NCBI GenBank assembly: GCA_951640195.1
Contig: OX621163.1
Coordinates: forward strand, 1,116,001-1,180,000
From: Porpolomopsis calyptriformis
Lineage: Eukaryota > Basidiomycota > Agaricomycetes > Agaricales > Hygrophoraceae
DNA length: 64,000 bases
Direction of reading: 5' to 3'
The position numbers and the translations under genes were made by a program. Below the pieces are notes generated by a model. That model made no database searches and was not told the origin of the DNA. It was given only the letters and a program-made list of their open reading frames with translations. Of the stretch, positions 1 to 11,274 are shown one piece after another. How positions within the stretch are numbered: position 1 is the first letter of the stretch; each line of letters opens with the position of its first letter.

Positions 1-3000
1 TGCGAGCTACCGGGAAACGGTTTTTAGCCCTAGCGTCTGCTGCGAACCTTTCGTGCCTGGAAATCTCATCGCGAACATCAAGATCCCGAGAAAGTTGGTC
101 TGTGATTATCAAGGTGGATAATCCATGGCTTTACTCGAGTTCAGGAGAGTAACACTGCTTCCTAGGGAGGAATCAGTCTATACAATGGACCCTCGATTCG
201 TTGGCGAAGGGAATCACCAGGGACGGTAGTCTGCATCCGCGACGCCTTTTACAATGTATGAGGTATTGTTCTCGATGCATGGTATTTTATCGGACTTCTC
301 TCCTAGCTTCCTATCCGCCGCCTTTCCCACCCCTCCCCGATACGGACCTTAGAGCAAATCCGTCGAACGATCGAAGCATATGCTTTGGTATTCCCTTCAG
401 TTGCATTCTCGCTTGAGAACACCAACACGGAGAATGAGCGTTGCTCAAACAAAGGGCGCATTGTGAAAATCCCAAAGGTCTGCACTCTCATCTCTTACCA
501 GGAATTTGGCACTCATAACTCTATAGACGGCCTCGACATTAGCAGCCTTCCGTCATCTGTACGGCCGGGCGCTTGTTGAGGCAAGTCCTTTGATCTATCT
601 TGGTCCGTCTTCCTCGTGAATGTGATCGTGTTAGAATGCGGAGGAGATAAACGAAGTATCGGGTGACATGAAATTAGACGGTTTCATTAGTTTGCAAGGG
701 GCACACTCAAAAGTGCGTGGACTCATTCTAGCTGTGGCTGTTAGAAATTACACTACAAAGGGACTATTCGTCAGTCCCATTGAATAGCTCTTTCATGCAG
801 TGATTTGGAACAGCTTCAGCTTCTTTCTGACTCAGTTGCCTCAGCCAATGATATGCTGAAGGAAAATGCTCCACTTGTCTCAGGATTTTCAGTTTTTGTG
901 TGCGTGCAGATCCAATGCCAGTTTCATCTCTGACTTATAAACCTATCCACCGAACAGATTTCAATCGACATCTCATGGCAACCTGTGATCTCCACCGCAT
1001 TATAGACATTCAGTTCAGTTCCAGCACATTCATGAAAAATGTTGGTTATGCTTTCTGTGTCGGTGTTATCTGAAAATCCATGATACCACAGGCTTATGAC
1101 GAAATCGGTGAAACTGCTGTTCCCTACATCAGTGCGTAATCTCACATGCTACCTTTTCCGAATCTTGACTTAGATCATTGTCAGACGTTCGTAGATCTCC
1201 CCGGAAAGCAGAACGGAAACCTGTCTACGTTCTCAGTTTAACTTTACCGCCACAACACATAGACAACTGCCTCGAACCGTCAAAAACTTCCGTGCATTTA
1301 CTGGTAAAATCTGATCGCTCGTCCTTTGCTAACGTGGCAATTGATGTAACTCATCCCAAGAATACAGACGCAGCGTCGACCTTTCTCATATCAATTATCC
1401 GATCGTTTCTCATTCGCCATGGATTCTTGACTCAGGAACAGCTGGACCGAAAACGAACCAGGAATGAATCTCCATCTCCTTCCAAGCGAAGGAAAAGCAA
1501 TATTTCGTCAACTTCGATGCCTCAAAATGAGAGGGAAGTTAACGAAGAGTCCCTCTATATTTATGAAGTCGGTTTATTTCATCTTTCCGTCTTACGCGAT
1601 TCCTGACTGCTCAATAGGATGATTCCGCAGAGGGTGAGGACGGGGAGCTAACGTGGAAGGACCCAAGGACGGGCGAATATTTTATAGTCGATACACGGAC
1701 AGGAAATTCTTACCCCAGAGATGCAAACTCCCTTATCCACGAAATAGATGGCAATACGAACACATTCCTGCCCGGGAGTTCGCGGCGGCGCACCATACCC
1801 ATCGAACAAAATAGAACACCCGTCTCAGCCAATGATATTGATGGAAAGAGAACGGCTATTCCAAATTGGATTCAGCAGGCACTTCAAGTGTGCAAGTCCC
1901 ACTCCCCCGTTTGACGTTGTTGACTCACGCTTGTGTATAGGGGAATACGACCTATGCCTTGGTGGAATTCAAGATTCCTTCTTTATTCTCCTCCTCCCTT
2001 GGGGCGGACGTGGAGGGCCAAGCAACTGCCCATAGCTGTAACAATCATTGGGTAGACCGTGAACTCGCGTCACATGCCTCCCAGCCTCAATATCATGGAG
2101 CAGGGAGAGGTGGTTTTGCCCGTCAGTTCCGAAAAGAGGATTTGCTCAATGCGAAGGTTATAAATCAAGTCGACCGCAAATTTATCGCGTGTGTTATTGA
2201 CGGTGAATTCGATAACCTTGGATACCCTTGTAGCGGACAGTCGCTCGTTCTCATTGACCAGCATGCTGCGGACGAGCGCGTGCGGGTAGAACGATTCTTG
2301 AAGGACCTTTGCCTCGGATTTCTACATAGGGATCGTCCCAAGAAAGGTGTTGATGGTGGTGTCCAGACCAAAGAACTATCACCACCTGCGGCTGTTCTCC
2401 TTACGCGTCGCGAAGCACTGCGTTTGAAGAGTTCAGATGACGTACAGGCAGCCTTTAGCAGCTGGGGTATTCGGTTTACGGATCTGCCAGAGATCGCCGA
2501 ATCCGATTTAGAGGGGGGAGTGGATGCTAACAGCATCACCGGTTATGTGCAAGTTTTGGTGAGAAGTATCCCTGAGATCGTAAGCGAGAAGGTGAGTGTC
2601 AGAATGAACCCTCTGACTCACTAACCGGACGGAAATATTCAGTTATTGTTGGGGGAAGAGCTACGGGAGCTGATTAAGGGCTTCCTAGCCAAATTGGAAA
2701 CGGATACCCCGGCCTTGCGAGAGACTCCAGAAGACGATTCCGATGCAGACGAAGAGTTTAGTTGGCTCGTGGCACTGCGGTGGTGTCCCCGCGAGCTTCT
2801 CGATTTGGTTAATTCGAAGGCGTGCCGAGGTGAGCCCGTTGGAGTACGGCTTTTTGTTCCATGGATAAATGAGCTCGATTAGGGGCTATTATGTTCAACG
2901 ATACGTTAACCTTCGACCAGTGCAAACGGTTGGTTCGGAAACTGTCTGAAACCGCCTTTCCGTTTCAATGTGCCCATGGAAGGTGCGTGGTGCTCCTACC

Positions 3001-3122
3001 AGTAAACCCCTTGTTGAATGCGTCTCGTCAGGCCTTCGCTAGTACCGCTTGCTAATACAGGCACTTGGAACAATGACAGACGGCACGGATCAAAGATCGA
3101 GTGGAATAAATTAAGCTGTTGA
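1..3122 (+). CDS. MLH3: DNA mismatch repair protein Mlh3 (MutL family), 5' end outside window
   Basis: Mlh3 pairs with Mlh1 in the nucleus for mismatch repair and meiotic crossover resolution. The 5' end lies beyond the window. In order are seen the end of the N-terminal ATPase (ALASAANLSCLEISSRTSRS, about 33-92), RRESPGTVVCIRDAFYN (about 209-259), LPIRRLSHPSP after an intron, and SPRKAERKPVYVL (about 1196-1235) at the end of the transducer domain. A polar linker follows, then the C-terminal domain. The endonuclease metal motif DQHAADERVRVE is at 2256-2291. ACRGAIMFND and QCAHGRPSLVPL are typical of Mlh3 rather than Pms1. The last introns are clear: 2830-2882 (GT-AG, restoring ACRG-AIM) and 2983-3031 (restoring HGR-PSL). 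The product ends IEWNKLSC and stop at 3120-3122. The GFRGEALAS motif at the window edge is imperfect, so that exon boundary is uncertain. Confidence 0.9.
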
Positions 3123-3301
3123 GCTCCGTGAAACGTAATAGCGGTATTTACTCTTGTCTTTACGTGCAGTTCACGGACCATAACAGTGAGCGACGTTGCT
3201 GATATCGGTACGGAGGACTTGATCGTGTGACCACGTGAAGTAACGTCATTATTTCAACCCAACAAAGCCGACCGACAGCACCTTTGAGCAACACTCTCAT
3301 C

Positions 3302-3866
3302 ATGACTAAATCCTTTACAAAAGTTATCTACAAGCCTGATTCCCAGTCGACCGACGAGTACATTGCCATCGTCAACCCAGAGGAAGTACGTTTTCCTGAT
3401 TGCTATTGCTCGCTTGTTATTCATCTCGTGCCACTTGGTTCAGTACAATAACTGGAAAGAGGGCGGTGAGCATATTCCTTCTCTTGCAACCGACAGGCAG
3501 TGACTCGTCCTCCAGACACGTAAATCAAGCGTCTTAACACAAGGTCTTGCATCTGACTTCTGTTTAGTTCCATCCCACTCGCAGATGTCGTAGACTGTAA
3601 GCCTCACACATCACTCCCGTATGTTTAGCGAAAATAAAGCCAAGGGCGCAGCCTTCCAGATATTTCATACTGGCCAGGGCGCGCAAGGTATCATGTGCAA
3701 ACCGTCGCAGCAACAACTTGACACGATATTCGGGACCCACAATGACGTTGAAGTCGTGACCATCGTTCTTGAGAAAGGAGTTGCGCAATCCGCTGAAGGT
3801 ATACACACTGGTGGTACAACGAACGTTGCAAGAGGCAGCGCGGCAGAAGTGAAACACCAGAGGTAA
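3302..3866 (+). CDS. Rtc3/SBDS N-terminal-domain-like small protein
   Basis: A small single-domain protein of about 115 residues resembling yeast Rtc3 (YHR087W), which has the fold of the SBDS/Sdo1 N-terminal domain and is linked to RNA metabolism. The start is ATG 3302 (MTKSFTKVIYKPDSQSTDEY). Five coding segments are inferred: 3302-3385, 3444-3465, 3516-3519 (only 4 nt), 3568-3596 and 3652-3866. The introns are GT-AG and 48-58 bp. Splicing them gives NNWKEGDTSIPLADVVDSFQ joined to IFHTGQGAQGI, then the conserved SQQQLDTIFGTHNDVEVV stretch, ending KHQR. Without the 4-nt segment the frame fails between KEG and SIPL. The family assignment is from remembered similarity and the exon map is inference. 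Confidence 0.82.
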
Positions 3867-4155
3867 ATGCACCCGGCTCGTAACCGGAACGTGGAGTAGA
3901 ATGCAATCGATCCTGTATCATTTTCTCTTCTTGTAACAATGCAACTCCGTGGATATCGAAGTCACTCCAGAACGATGTCGGAACTCGCTTTAAATTACTA
4001 GTCCAAGAGGCATTCGTGACATCCACCAAACGCAGGTTTACAGATGAGCGTAATCTAGATAGAATATTAGAGAAGAAAGCCGTCCGTTTTGTGCAACGTA
4101 GATAAATGACGGATGAACCAAAATGACACATAAATAAGCTGTATGGGACTGGACA

Positions 4156-6147
4156 TTAGTCCACCCCAGCGGTCTCTGCCCACTCCCTGCTCCCCATCTG
4201 CACAAGCCGTGAACATGCCCTCGCGAACGCGAATAACTCTTCCTCGCCCGTAGATACGGAGCTGTTGGCCGCAATCTGGTCGGAAAGCCCCTGAAACGCA
4301 AAACGATGGTGATCAGTTGGATGGAGACGAGGAGGGAAATGTGAGCGTACAAGGTCGTCCATGACAATGCGCATGTGATCTGACATAACCTTTGTGCCAC
4401 TCTTGAAATCGTCGCCGGAAAAGACTTGGAAGATGGGGACTTCTGATGTGACGAAGAGCTTTGTCTGTATCGTGTCATTGTCAGCAATGAAAAGGCGTGG
4501 CCAACACAGATGCTAGTCTACCTTGCTTTCATAACAAGCTAGAAAAGGAAGATATAAGCCAAGTCGTTCGCTACATTGGATTCGATCCACGAACCATCTA
4601 TGAAGGTGATGAATCTCCGAGCCTGAACGGATCACGTCAGCGCTCCTCCAATAGAACGGGGATGGCACTCGCCATATCCTTCTTGTCTAAACCCATCTTG
4701 GGTATGTCCAGTACAAATACAGTCCCAAACGTCTTCGTCACCTCTAAATAATCAGCGGCACTCAAAGCTTTTCCGCACAACTCCTCGAACTGAAACTTGG
4801 CCACTTTGCTCGTACTTTCGGGAATGACGAGCGAGCGACCCCAGATATTCAGGCGGCGGTTCGAAAGAACCGGGTCAAGAGGGTCCCCCGAGGTCAGCGA
4901 AGTGAATATTTTTTTGATTTCGAGGGTGTTGGCGTCATCGAGAGGATGGTAATAGACATTGGAGAGAGCACGTGGTATACGTCGGTAGTCTGCGAAAGAT
5001 GAAGAAAAAGATTTGGGAGAGGGGAACCGTTGCGCACGAACCTGTGCCAGAATTGAGGTCTTCAACTTCAAAACGAGTCTTGAGTAGCTCGATTGCAGGC
5101 AGAAAACTCGAGCGTTGGATGCCATTCTTATATAGATCATCTGGGTGACGGCTGAGAGGATGGATGGTAAGAGGGAGATTGTACACAGGCAATAGCCAAC
5201 TTACTTGGAGGTGAGAACGCACACGACGCCGAAATTCAGGAGGCTCTCAAACAATCGCCGGAGTATCATTGCATCCGCGATATCCGTAACCTTTCGGAGA
5301 AGGGGTTAGCCAAGTATATCAACGCCTCAAAGGAGGATTGGCAGAACCCGTTGTTGGCTCACCGCACCTGAAACTCGTCGAAACAAAGTACATATGCATC
5401 ATTCCCCAAATCACGCGCCACAGGAAGTATGGGGTCCCCCCCTTTGGGTCCCATAGCAGCCTTGGCGGCGTGCACACGTTTGTGGACATCGATCATGAAG
5501 GCGTGGAAGTGGACGCGACGTCTGCGTTTCAACGATGGTGGAAGAGTTTGAAAGAAGAGATCCATTAGCATTGTTTTGCCGGTCCCAACGTCCCCGTAGA
5601 GGTAGAGACCATTAGGAGGGTGGTCTACGGGTGCAGGTATCTCATTGAAAAAAATACGGGAAAACTGAACTTGATCAGCATGAGAGGTACGGGTAAAGAA
5701 GTAAAGTGTATTTACTATAGAGGTCGAGGTCGAGGGTTCGGGTATCATTGGTGGGTCGTAATTTGCAAGTTGGTCGTGTAGATCCTGCAGAGTCTCTATT
5801 ATCCGTGTCTGGTGGGCGTCGTGCCGCAACACCCCTGATTTGATTAATTCATGATACCGCCGCAGCGGGCCAGGTGGTTCTGGAGCAGTATTGTCAGAAC
5901 GCGATCACCGACGTTTGCAGAAAAAGCATTCACCGTCGTGGGTGGGAAGCACTGAGTGGTTGGAGGTGGGCCTCGGGCCATGCAGGACAGGGTATTCAGC
6001 ATAACCAATGTTCTGTTGGACCGCTAGCGATGAATTGAAAGCTCGCCGCCGAGCATCGGAAGGAAAGGGGTAGGGTGACGGTAGGCGAGTGTGGATTGAG
6101 CGAAGCCGAAGTGGTGCGGACACAGCAGCCGCTCGTATCGTCCTCAT
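4156..6147 (-). CDS. AFG1: AFG1-like mitochondrial AAA ATPase
   Basis: AFG1 (LACE1/AFG1L in animals) is a mitochondrial AAA ATPase that helps degrade or handle respiratory-chain proteins. The ATG at 6147 opens an arginine-rich, acid-poor leader (MRTIRAAAVSAPLRLRSIHT) fitting a mitochondrial presequence. Downstream exons show Walker A GDVGTGKTMLMDLF (about 5560-5610), the basic RRRRVHFHAFM helix, Walker B LCFDEFQV (about 5360), TDIADAMILRRLFESLL (about 5250-5310), LTSNRHPDDLYKNG, FEELCGKALSAADYLEV and VLDIPKMGLDKKD. The tail is GDDFKSGTKVMSDHMRIVMD, then TGEEELFAFARACSRL, and stop at 4156. Several short introns separate these blocks. The order and all AAA motifs are intact, so the gene looks functional. 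It is divergent from ureF, with 117 bp between start codons. Confidence 0.9.
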
Positions 6148-6264
6148 GATGTGAACGCCTGGTGTCTGTGTGAACGGTCAGAAATGGAGAATGAGTGAAA
6201 TGCGATTGAGATATTTACCCGCTGCTGCACGTGAACAACGGTGATCAAACGATTGCTCACCATC
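6148..6264. promoter_or_regulatory. Shared upstream region of divergent AFG1 and ureF
   Basis: Only 117 bp separate the AFG1 start (6147, minus) from the ureF start (6265, plus), so both promoters must overlap here or lie within the neighbouring transcript. No clear TATA box is seen. The assignment rests on geometry only. Confidence 0.35.
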
Positions 6265-7141
6265 ATGGACGATGACGACAAGGAGGCTTACATCCTGCTC
6301 CTCTTGTCGGACAGCAACCTCCCAACAGGTTCTTTCGTCGCCTCTCTCGGTTTCGAGTCCTACATCAAACACGGCTTCCCAGTGTTGTCTTCTGATTCGG
6401 CAATCACATTCGTCCGCGATAGCCTCGAAACCTATGCCCGAAGCGCTCTGCCCTTCGTTTCCGACACTCATCACATCGTCGGGCGCCTTTGCAACGGAGA
6501 TGACACGGTCGAAAGCGTTTTGATTGCTCTTGCGGCGCTTGATGAGCACTATCATATCATGACACTCAACCACATCGCCAGACGCGCTTCCCAATCGCAA
6601 GGCGTCGCCCTGCTTTCCCTCTTCACCAAAGGGTTTTCTCGACCGACTTTCATTCCCTCATCAGAGTCCGAGCAAGAACAAGCGAGAGAAACTCGTCTGA
6701 ACGACTTGGTCGGCAAACTCAAGGCCATGGTCAGGAGAGCAGACACTCACGGCCATCTTCCAGTATGTTGGGGCGTCTTGACCGCCATCCTTGGCCTCAG
6801 TCTGGGCACGTTCGCGCTTTGAAGCCGTGTACACACTAACTAATTGACCTTCAGAGCGGACCCAGTACCTACATTTGTTTCTACATGCGAGAAGCATCTT
6901 GTCCGCTGCGGTCCGTTTGAACACGATTGGTCCCTATGCCGCTCAACAAATTTTGCTGCACGCCGTGCGACCCATAGTCAAAGCGGAGGCGTCTCACTGT
7001 GAACATCTGCGCACGGGCATCATTTTGATCCGCGATAACTCAAATTTCGATGATATGGCCGGGCCCGCATCAACTTGGCCGCTAGGAGAGATCCTCGCGG
7101 CTCGCCACGACTTGCAACATTCACGAATTTTCAACAGCTAA
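6265..7141 (+). CDS. ureF: Urease accessory protein UreF
   Basis: UreF acts with UreD and UreG in loading nickel into urease in the cytosol. The start is taken at ATG 6265 (MDDDDKEAY) rather than the in-frame Met eight codons upstream. The family signature LLLSDSNLPTGSFVASLGFE lies near the N-terminus. Exon 1 runs to the LTAILGLSL segment at about 6812. Exon 2 resumes after an intron with RTQYLHLFLHARSILSAAVR and LNTIGPYAAQQILLHAV, and ends GEILAARHDLQHSRIFNS with stop at 7141. The intron needs a GC donor (GCACGT, from about 6813) and the AG at 6853-6855 region to give SLERTQY; no GT donor keeps the frame. Length about 270 residues fits the family. Confidence 0.9.
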
Positions 7142-7279
7142 TAGACTCGTTGACAGTATCAGTTACGAGCTTGTTACGAGGGATAGCCGAGAAGATATCT
7201 CTGCTTGCGACCGAACGAGGTTCGCGAGGTACGAGACCATTAGCGTATCCTAGGACACGACCAAATGGTCAATAGTTGA

Positions 7280-8333
7280 TCACATCGCAGCGTATTCTGC
7301 ACGGACCTGCAAATTCGCATTGAAACCACTCTTCTCGAGGCCATCGATGTTAATGCCAAGAGTGTCCATCAGGTACCTCCCAACAGAGGGATCGCCTTTG
7401 ACCTCCCCCGAGAGGACGGAGCGCACGTATGCGAGAACGCGATCGAGCATACTGGATATATTTTTGATTGACCTTTCGAGAATCTCGAGATCTGTTACTG
7501 GTTGTGAATTCGTTTGGTGGGGTGATTGGGCGGTGGTGGTCAGTAGATCGACTAGGAGCTATATGAGCAGGGTCAAACAAGGATGTAGCACAAGAGTAGT
7601 ACCACCGCTGCGTTCGGCATTGTGAAAGCGGAGTTCACACGGAATAGGGACGAACACGCAATTTTCAGGCTTGGGGAATACACCAACTGGTGAGCTGTGA
7701 TACGCGAGTCAATTGACTGGCACGAACATATTGATGAGAGTTCGCTTACCTGACATACGCCTTGACACCGGCCTGTTCATTTTCTTTCGTACCAGTGTTT
7801 AAAGCAACATGGACGGCCTGATGGGGAGCCGTTTCTTGCGAGTAGAAATTCTGTATGAGAGCAGAATACGTGTTGAGGTCCGATCCGGTAGAATACCTGC
7901 AAAAGTCTTGTGGATAGAATTCTGAAGGTTGCACAACGATCATGGTTTACCACCCAACGATAACCTCCTTTGGGTTTACTTTATGATGCAGCTCGAACAT
8001 CGTCCGATGGTACTCCATGTCAACCGCCACCTGTTCCGAGGTCTCGCTGTGCAAGACTGCGAAGGAAGACCGCACTTCGACTTCAGTCTCGGTCCGCTTG
8101 CCAAGGAGGGTACCTATGACGCGGTCTTGGGCATCGGTACGTCTAAGGTAGTGATCTAGAATAGAGATGAGAGCGACTGGATGGATGGTGACGTTCGTCG
8201 GTGTGCGTCTGACATGGTAGCCCTTTCAGTTTGACTAATTATGATGAACTGGGCTCACAGACGGGGTGCTTTGGTTTGCTGTTTGAGAGTGATTTTGGAT
8301 GTGAAGGGCGTAGGACGAAGGACCTATCGGCAT
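7280..8333 (-). CDS. eIF3f: Translation initiation factor eIF3 subunit F (MPN/Mov34 domain)
   Basis: eIF3f is a cytoplasmic eIF3 subunit with an inactive MPN (Mov34) domain. On the minus strand the core reads [20 protein letters not shown] (about 8190-8130), then [13 protein letters not shown] and [21 protein letters not shown] text into an intron. After it comes [20 protein letters not shown] (about 7905-7840) and [21 protein letters not shown] last exon has [40 protein letters not shown], and ends QVRAEYAAM with stop at 7280. The first exon is uncertain: the MPN frame has a stop upstream of 8213 and no ATG, so an intron is required. The ATG at 8333 ([13 protein letters not shown]) is the best candidate. 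The start could be wrong by more than 100 bp. Confidence 0.87.
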
Positions 8334-8403
8334 TTTTTTGGGTGGAATGCACAGAGATGGCGCGGAGGTTGCCGCGCGACTTTTCGTCTTCGACACTCAT
8401 CCG

Positions 8404-8710
8404 ATGCCTTCAGAGGAAACAAAAGTAAGAAGACTTGTCCATGTCGACTCGTGAGTCTAAACCGTTCTTTAACTTAGGAACGAATCACCAAAGTCATCGA
8501 CATTGGCCGCGTATGTCTTTCTCTCGCTCCACTCTTTCATATTATTTACCCACCGCAGACCATCCTGCATTATGGCTGGATTCCTATGATTATCTATGTC
8601 GGTTACACACGGAGTAACCCCCAGCCGTCTTTGATAAAGTGTGCACCTTTCTTTTACTCTCTGAATGTCGTTAATCCGTCTCGAGCAGACTCATTAGCCC
8701 ACTGGCATGA
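8404..8710 (+). CDS. tom7: Tom7, mitochondrial outer-membrane import receptor subunit
   Basis: Tom7 is a roughly 50-residue tail-anchored subunit that modulates assembly of the TOM import complex. It is too small and too split to show as one open frame. Four exons are inferred: 8404-8424 (MPSEETK), 8478-8510 ([11 protein letters not shown]), 8557-8638 ([20 protein letters not shown] then PQPSLIK) and 8689-8710 (LISPLA, stop at 8708-8710). The three introns (8425-8477, 8511-8556, 8639-8688) are GT-AG and 46-53 bp, and all keep the frame. HYGWIP...[13 protein letters not shown] is the family signature, covering the membrane segment. The gene is complete at 49 residues and divergent from eIF3f. 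Confidence 0.92.
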
Positions 8711-8990
8711 GGATGGCCTTTGTACGCTTTACATGGTGAGTCTGCCTTCTCAACCATCCGGCGGTGATTACATGTCGTGGTGGTACAATCCTTGTACTCT
8801 GATTCGCTCGTGTAACCTCTTCGAGAGCCGTGTTTATCGAGCTGTTTTGACATGCGGATACGACAAGGCCAGATATGAGCTCTGCGTTTGCCTTTGCTGA
8901 TCCAATTCGTATTTTCCCAACTAATATATTCTTTTCAGAGGCTGCGAAGCGATTAGATAGATTCGAAAGACAACATAACGACTGCATTAA

Positions 8991-10312
8991 TCATAAATAA
9001 ATCCTCCTCAAATCGGTTGCAGCAGTAATACGCTTGCAAATCGGGCACAGTTTCGTAGATCCAAGACAGCGCAACCAACATTCTCTGCAGCAAGTATGCC
9101 AGCATCCGGTTGATACTGTAGGCTCGATGTACGGATCGAGACAAATGCGGCAGATTAAGATTGTCGAGGACGATAACCTGATGATTGCTGTATTTGATGT
9201 CACCAGACCAAGTGACTAAGACGGAGAGGACTTACGTGTGGGTTTCTCCAGTTATGGCAGAATCTATCGTGTCTTCGTCCCCCTCTTTTACTCCCTCAGC
9301 CAACTTCACGATTCTCCCTTCCGAAACCAAATCATGCAATGACTTCTCGCTTGGTCGAGCTTCCAAATCGTCATCCCCATCAATTCGGACCTCGCTCTCT
9401 GGATGCTGTGGATCGCTGCCAGGGCAGAGAACGTCGCCTTCGGTGAACTGTGCTCTGCCAAAGACAGCTTCATCATCTCCGTCTACATCAACTTCATCTT
9501 CAACATCCAGGTCATCATGATCTCGGACATGAAATCCCATTCCTGCAATTGTCAGATAGTTTATATTTGTGAACGATTGACACTCACCTCTAAAATTAAG
9601 AGAGTCTGTCATTCTCACCCTAGTTTCACCATCTACTTGGATAGATTCCCATCCATCTCCCTGGCTGGCTCCCTCGTTCTCTTGAGCTCCGCCAGCATGA
9701 TATGCCAGGCAAGTATCCACATGCACTTCCATCTCATCCTGACCACCTCCGATGGTCTCTGAACACACAGGACACACCATTTGATCGGAATTACTATTAG
9801 CCCGATCCAACTTGCTACCTTGCTCTTCATCCCGCGTCATATCCCGCATCATTATATGCCGCTGTTTTCGATGCCGTCTGACGAGTTGGATGGTTCTGTC
9901 GATCTCTTCGAGTGTGTTCTTGCTGCTTAAAGATTTGCGCGCCCGGGCAGCGGAACGTCGGTCCCGTGAGATGGATCTGATGCTGGTCGTGAGTGGAATT
10001 CGTATTTGCAAGATGCAAGTCGCGCACCCTCCCTCGAATTCCTGCATGATTACCTCCGTTGAACCTATGCTATTCATGATATCTTTCACTCTTTCCATCT
10101 CCAATTCCGAGTGTATGGCTAAGAGACGGATAGGGATGGCTTCGTGACAAGCAGGACATGGTTTTGTTTCCGCACGTTTGCCTGGACATTTCCGTCAATT
10201 CTCTCGACGAGTTCAATAATATAATTTTCGTACGCTTCTTGACAGGGGGTGCAGGTGATGGTGTCGATGAGTCGATGCTCGTGGACGGTTGCGACTCGCC
10301 ATTGTATGACAT
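8991..10312 (-). CDS. RNF220-like RING E3 ubiquitin ligase
   Basis: The protein resembles animal RNF220, a RING E3 ligase. The start is ATG 10312 (MSYNGESQPSTS), since the upstream in-frame codon is GTG. A roughly 52 bp intron (GTACGA...CCAG) joins PPVKKR to KRAETKPCPACHEAIPIR, a first Cys pair. A helical region follows, then a C2HC finger, VCPVCSETIGG...EVHVDTCLAYH (about 9800-9700). Next is the family block EVDVDGDDEAVFGRAQFTEG (about 9510-9450), close to the RNF220 core. The C-terminal RING reads CRICLDPYIEPTVSTGCWHT then CRECWLRCLG and LCPICKRITAATDLRRIYL, with stop at 8991. The CWH...CEECWLR-type RING and the LRRIYL end are the strongest match. Minor introns lie at about 9540-9590 and 9210-9235. 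Confidence 0.87.
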
Positions 10313-10445
10313 AGGAACCACCAATTTTCATGAAATAATATGATTGCGAGAGGGTGAACGGAGAGGTAGGTGATGGATTGGATGCTTGTGCTTTGGATGA
10401 ACGGATAAATTCCCGATGGGATCTGAATGCACGTGACTAATTTCA

Positions 10446-11083
10446 TGATGGGACATTCTCGATATCAATTTACAAGAACGGCAGATTCTTCATCTGAGGC
10501 GTTGCCAGGAAATCTCATCGAAGGCTTCCTCTTCATCCAAGTCGCCACCTCAACATCTTGCTCGAATGTATCTCCTTCAACATCTCACGAGGATTTGTAC
10601 CCATCTTCACCTCCCCAGAAGAGTCGATCGTGAATATTCTAGCACTGGGAGCATCAACGCTGCGATAGGAAAGGGCATCTGTGATACGGTTGCCAAAACC
10701 AGAGTAGAATGGGTTCCATGAAGCTCCCCAAATAACTTTTGAATATCCCGCAAACAAGCCATTTGAACACCTCAGGTTTACGCATAATAAACTTCGGTAG
10801 GGCGAACAACGAAGACATACCGATGTAATGAGGCTATTAGCCTATCCGGACTCCTTCTGGAAGCTGGTATTTATACCTTTGAAGTAGTCTCGGATTGCGT
10901 CGGCCTGTCCGATATCGACTTATGCCCGTTCCGGTAAATATAGTTTGGCGACGCCGACACGCGTCCAGTCCCTTCCTATCATCGCGAAAACGGGGCCGAG
11001 GCCATCCGACCTGGACAGGCAATCAGACCACGTAATTTGTGGGCCACATACTTCGTAATTGTCATCGATATCCGATACTACGA
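10446..11083 (-). pseudogene. Decayed inverted copy of the lipin (PAH1) 3' half
   Basis: Read on the minus strand, this stretch follows the intact lipin gene from the catalytic region (about 14550) to beyond its stop codon (about 15950), with large deletions. It keeps [39 protein letters not shown] and [13 protein letters not shown], then jumps to the acidic C-terminus and the shared text after the stop. About 0.6 kb between 15170 and 15800 of the parent is missing, with smaller gaps elsewhere. Two bases are lost inside the DIDGT motif, shifting the frame, so it cannot make an active phosphatase. It is a genomic copy, not a retrocopy, because sequence matching parental intron text near 14900 is retained. 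Confidence 0.88.
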
Positions 11084-11274
11084 ATGAATCCTATAAGAAA
11101 TGCGAGCCCTGGGAGATGAAGGCGTGATCGTCCTGTTCAAGTTACTTGTATTACATAATCAACTACAGGAATCATCGGGCGAACCCGGAGCGCTCCACCC
11201 AAGATTGCTTATCAGCACCGACGCGATTTCGGATGTAGTCGGACACTTTCAAATAACCCTCTCCTTGGACAACG

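Noticed and set aside
201..579. Separate small genes at the left edge
   Set aside because: Their text joins into exons of MLH3 in other frames (for example VVCIRDAFYN and FPSVAFSLENTN).
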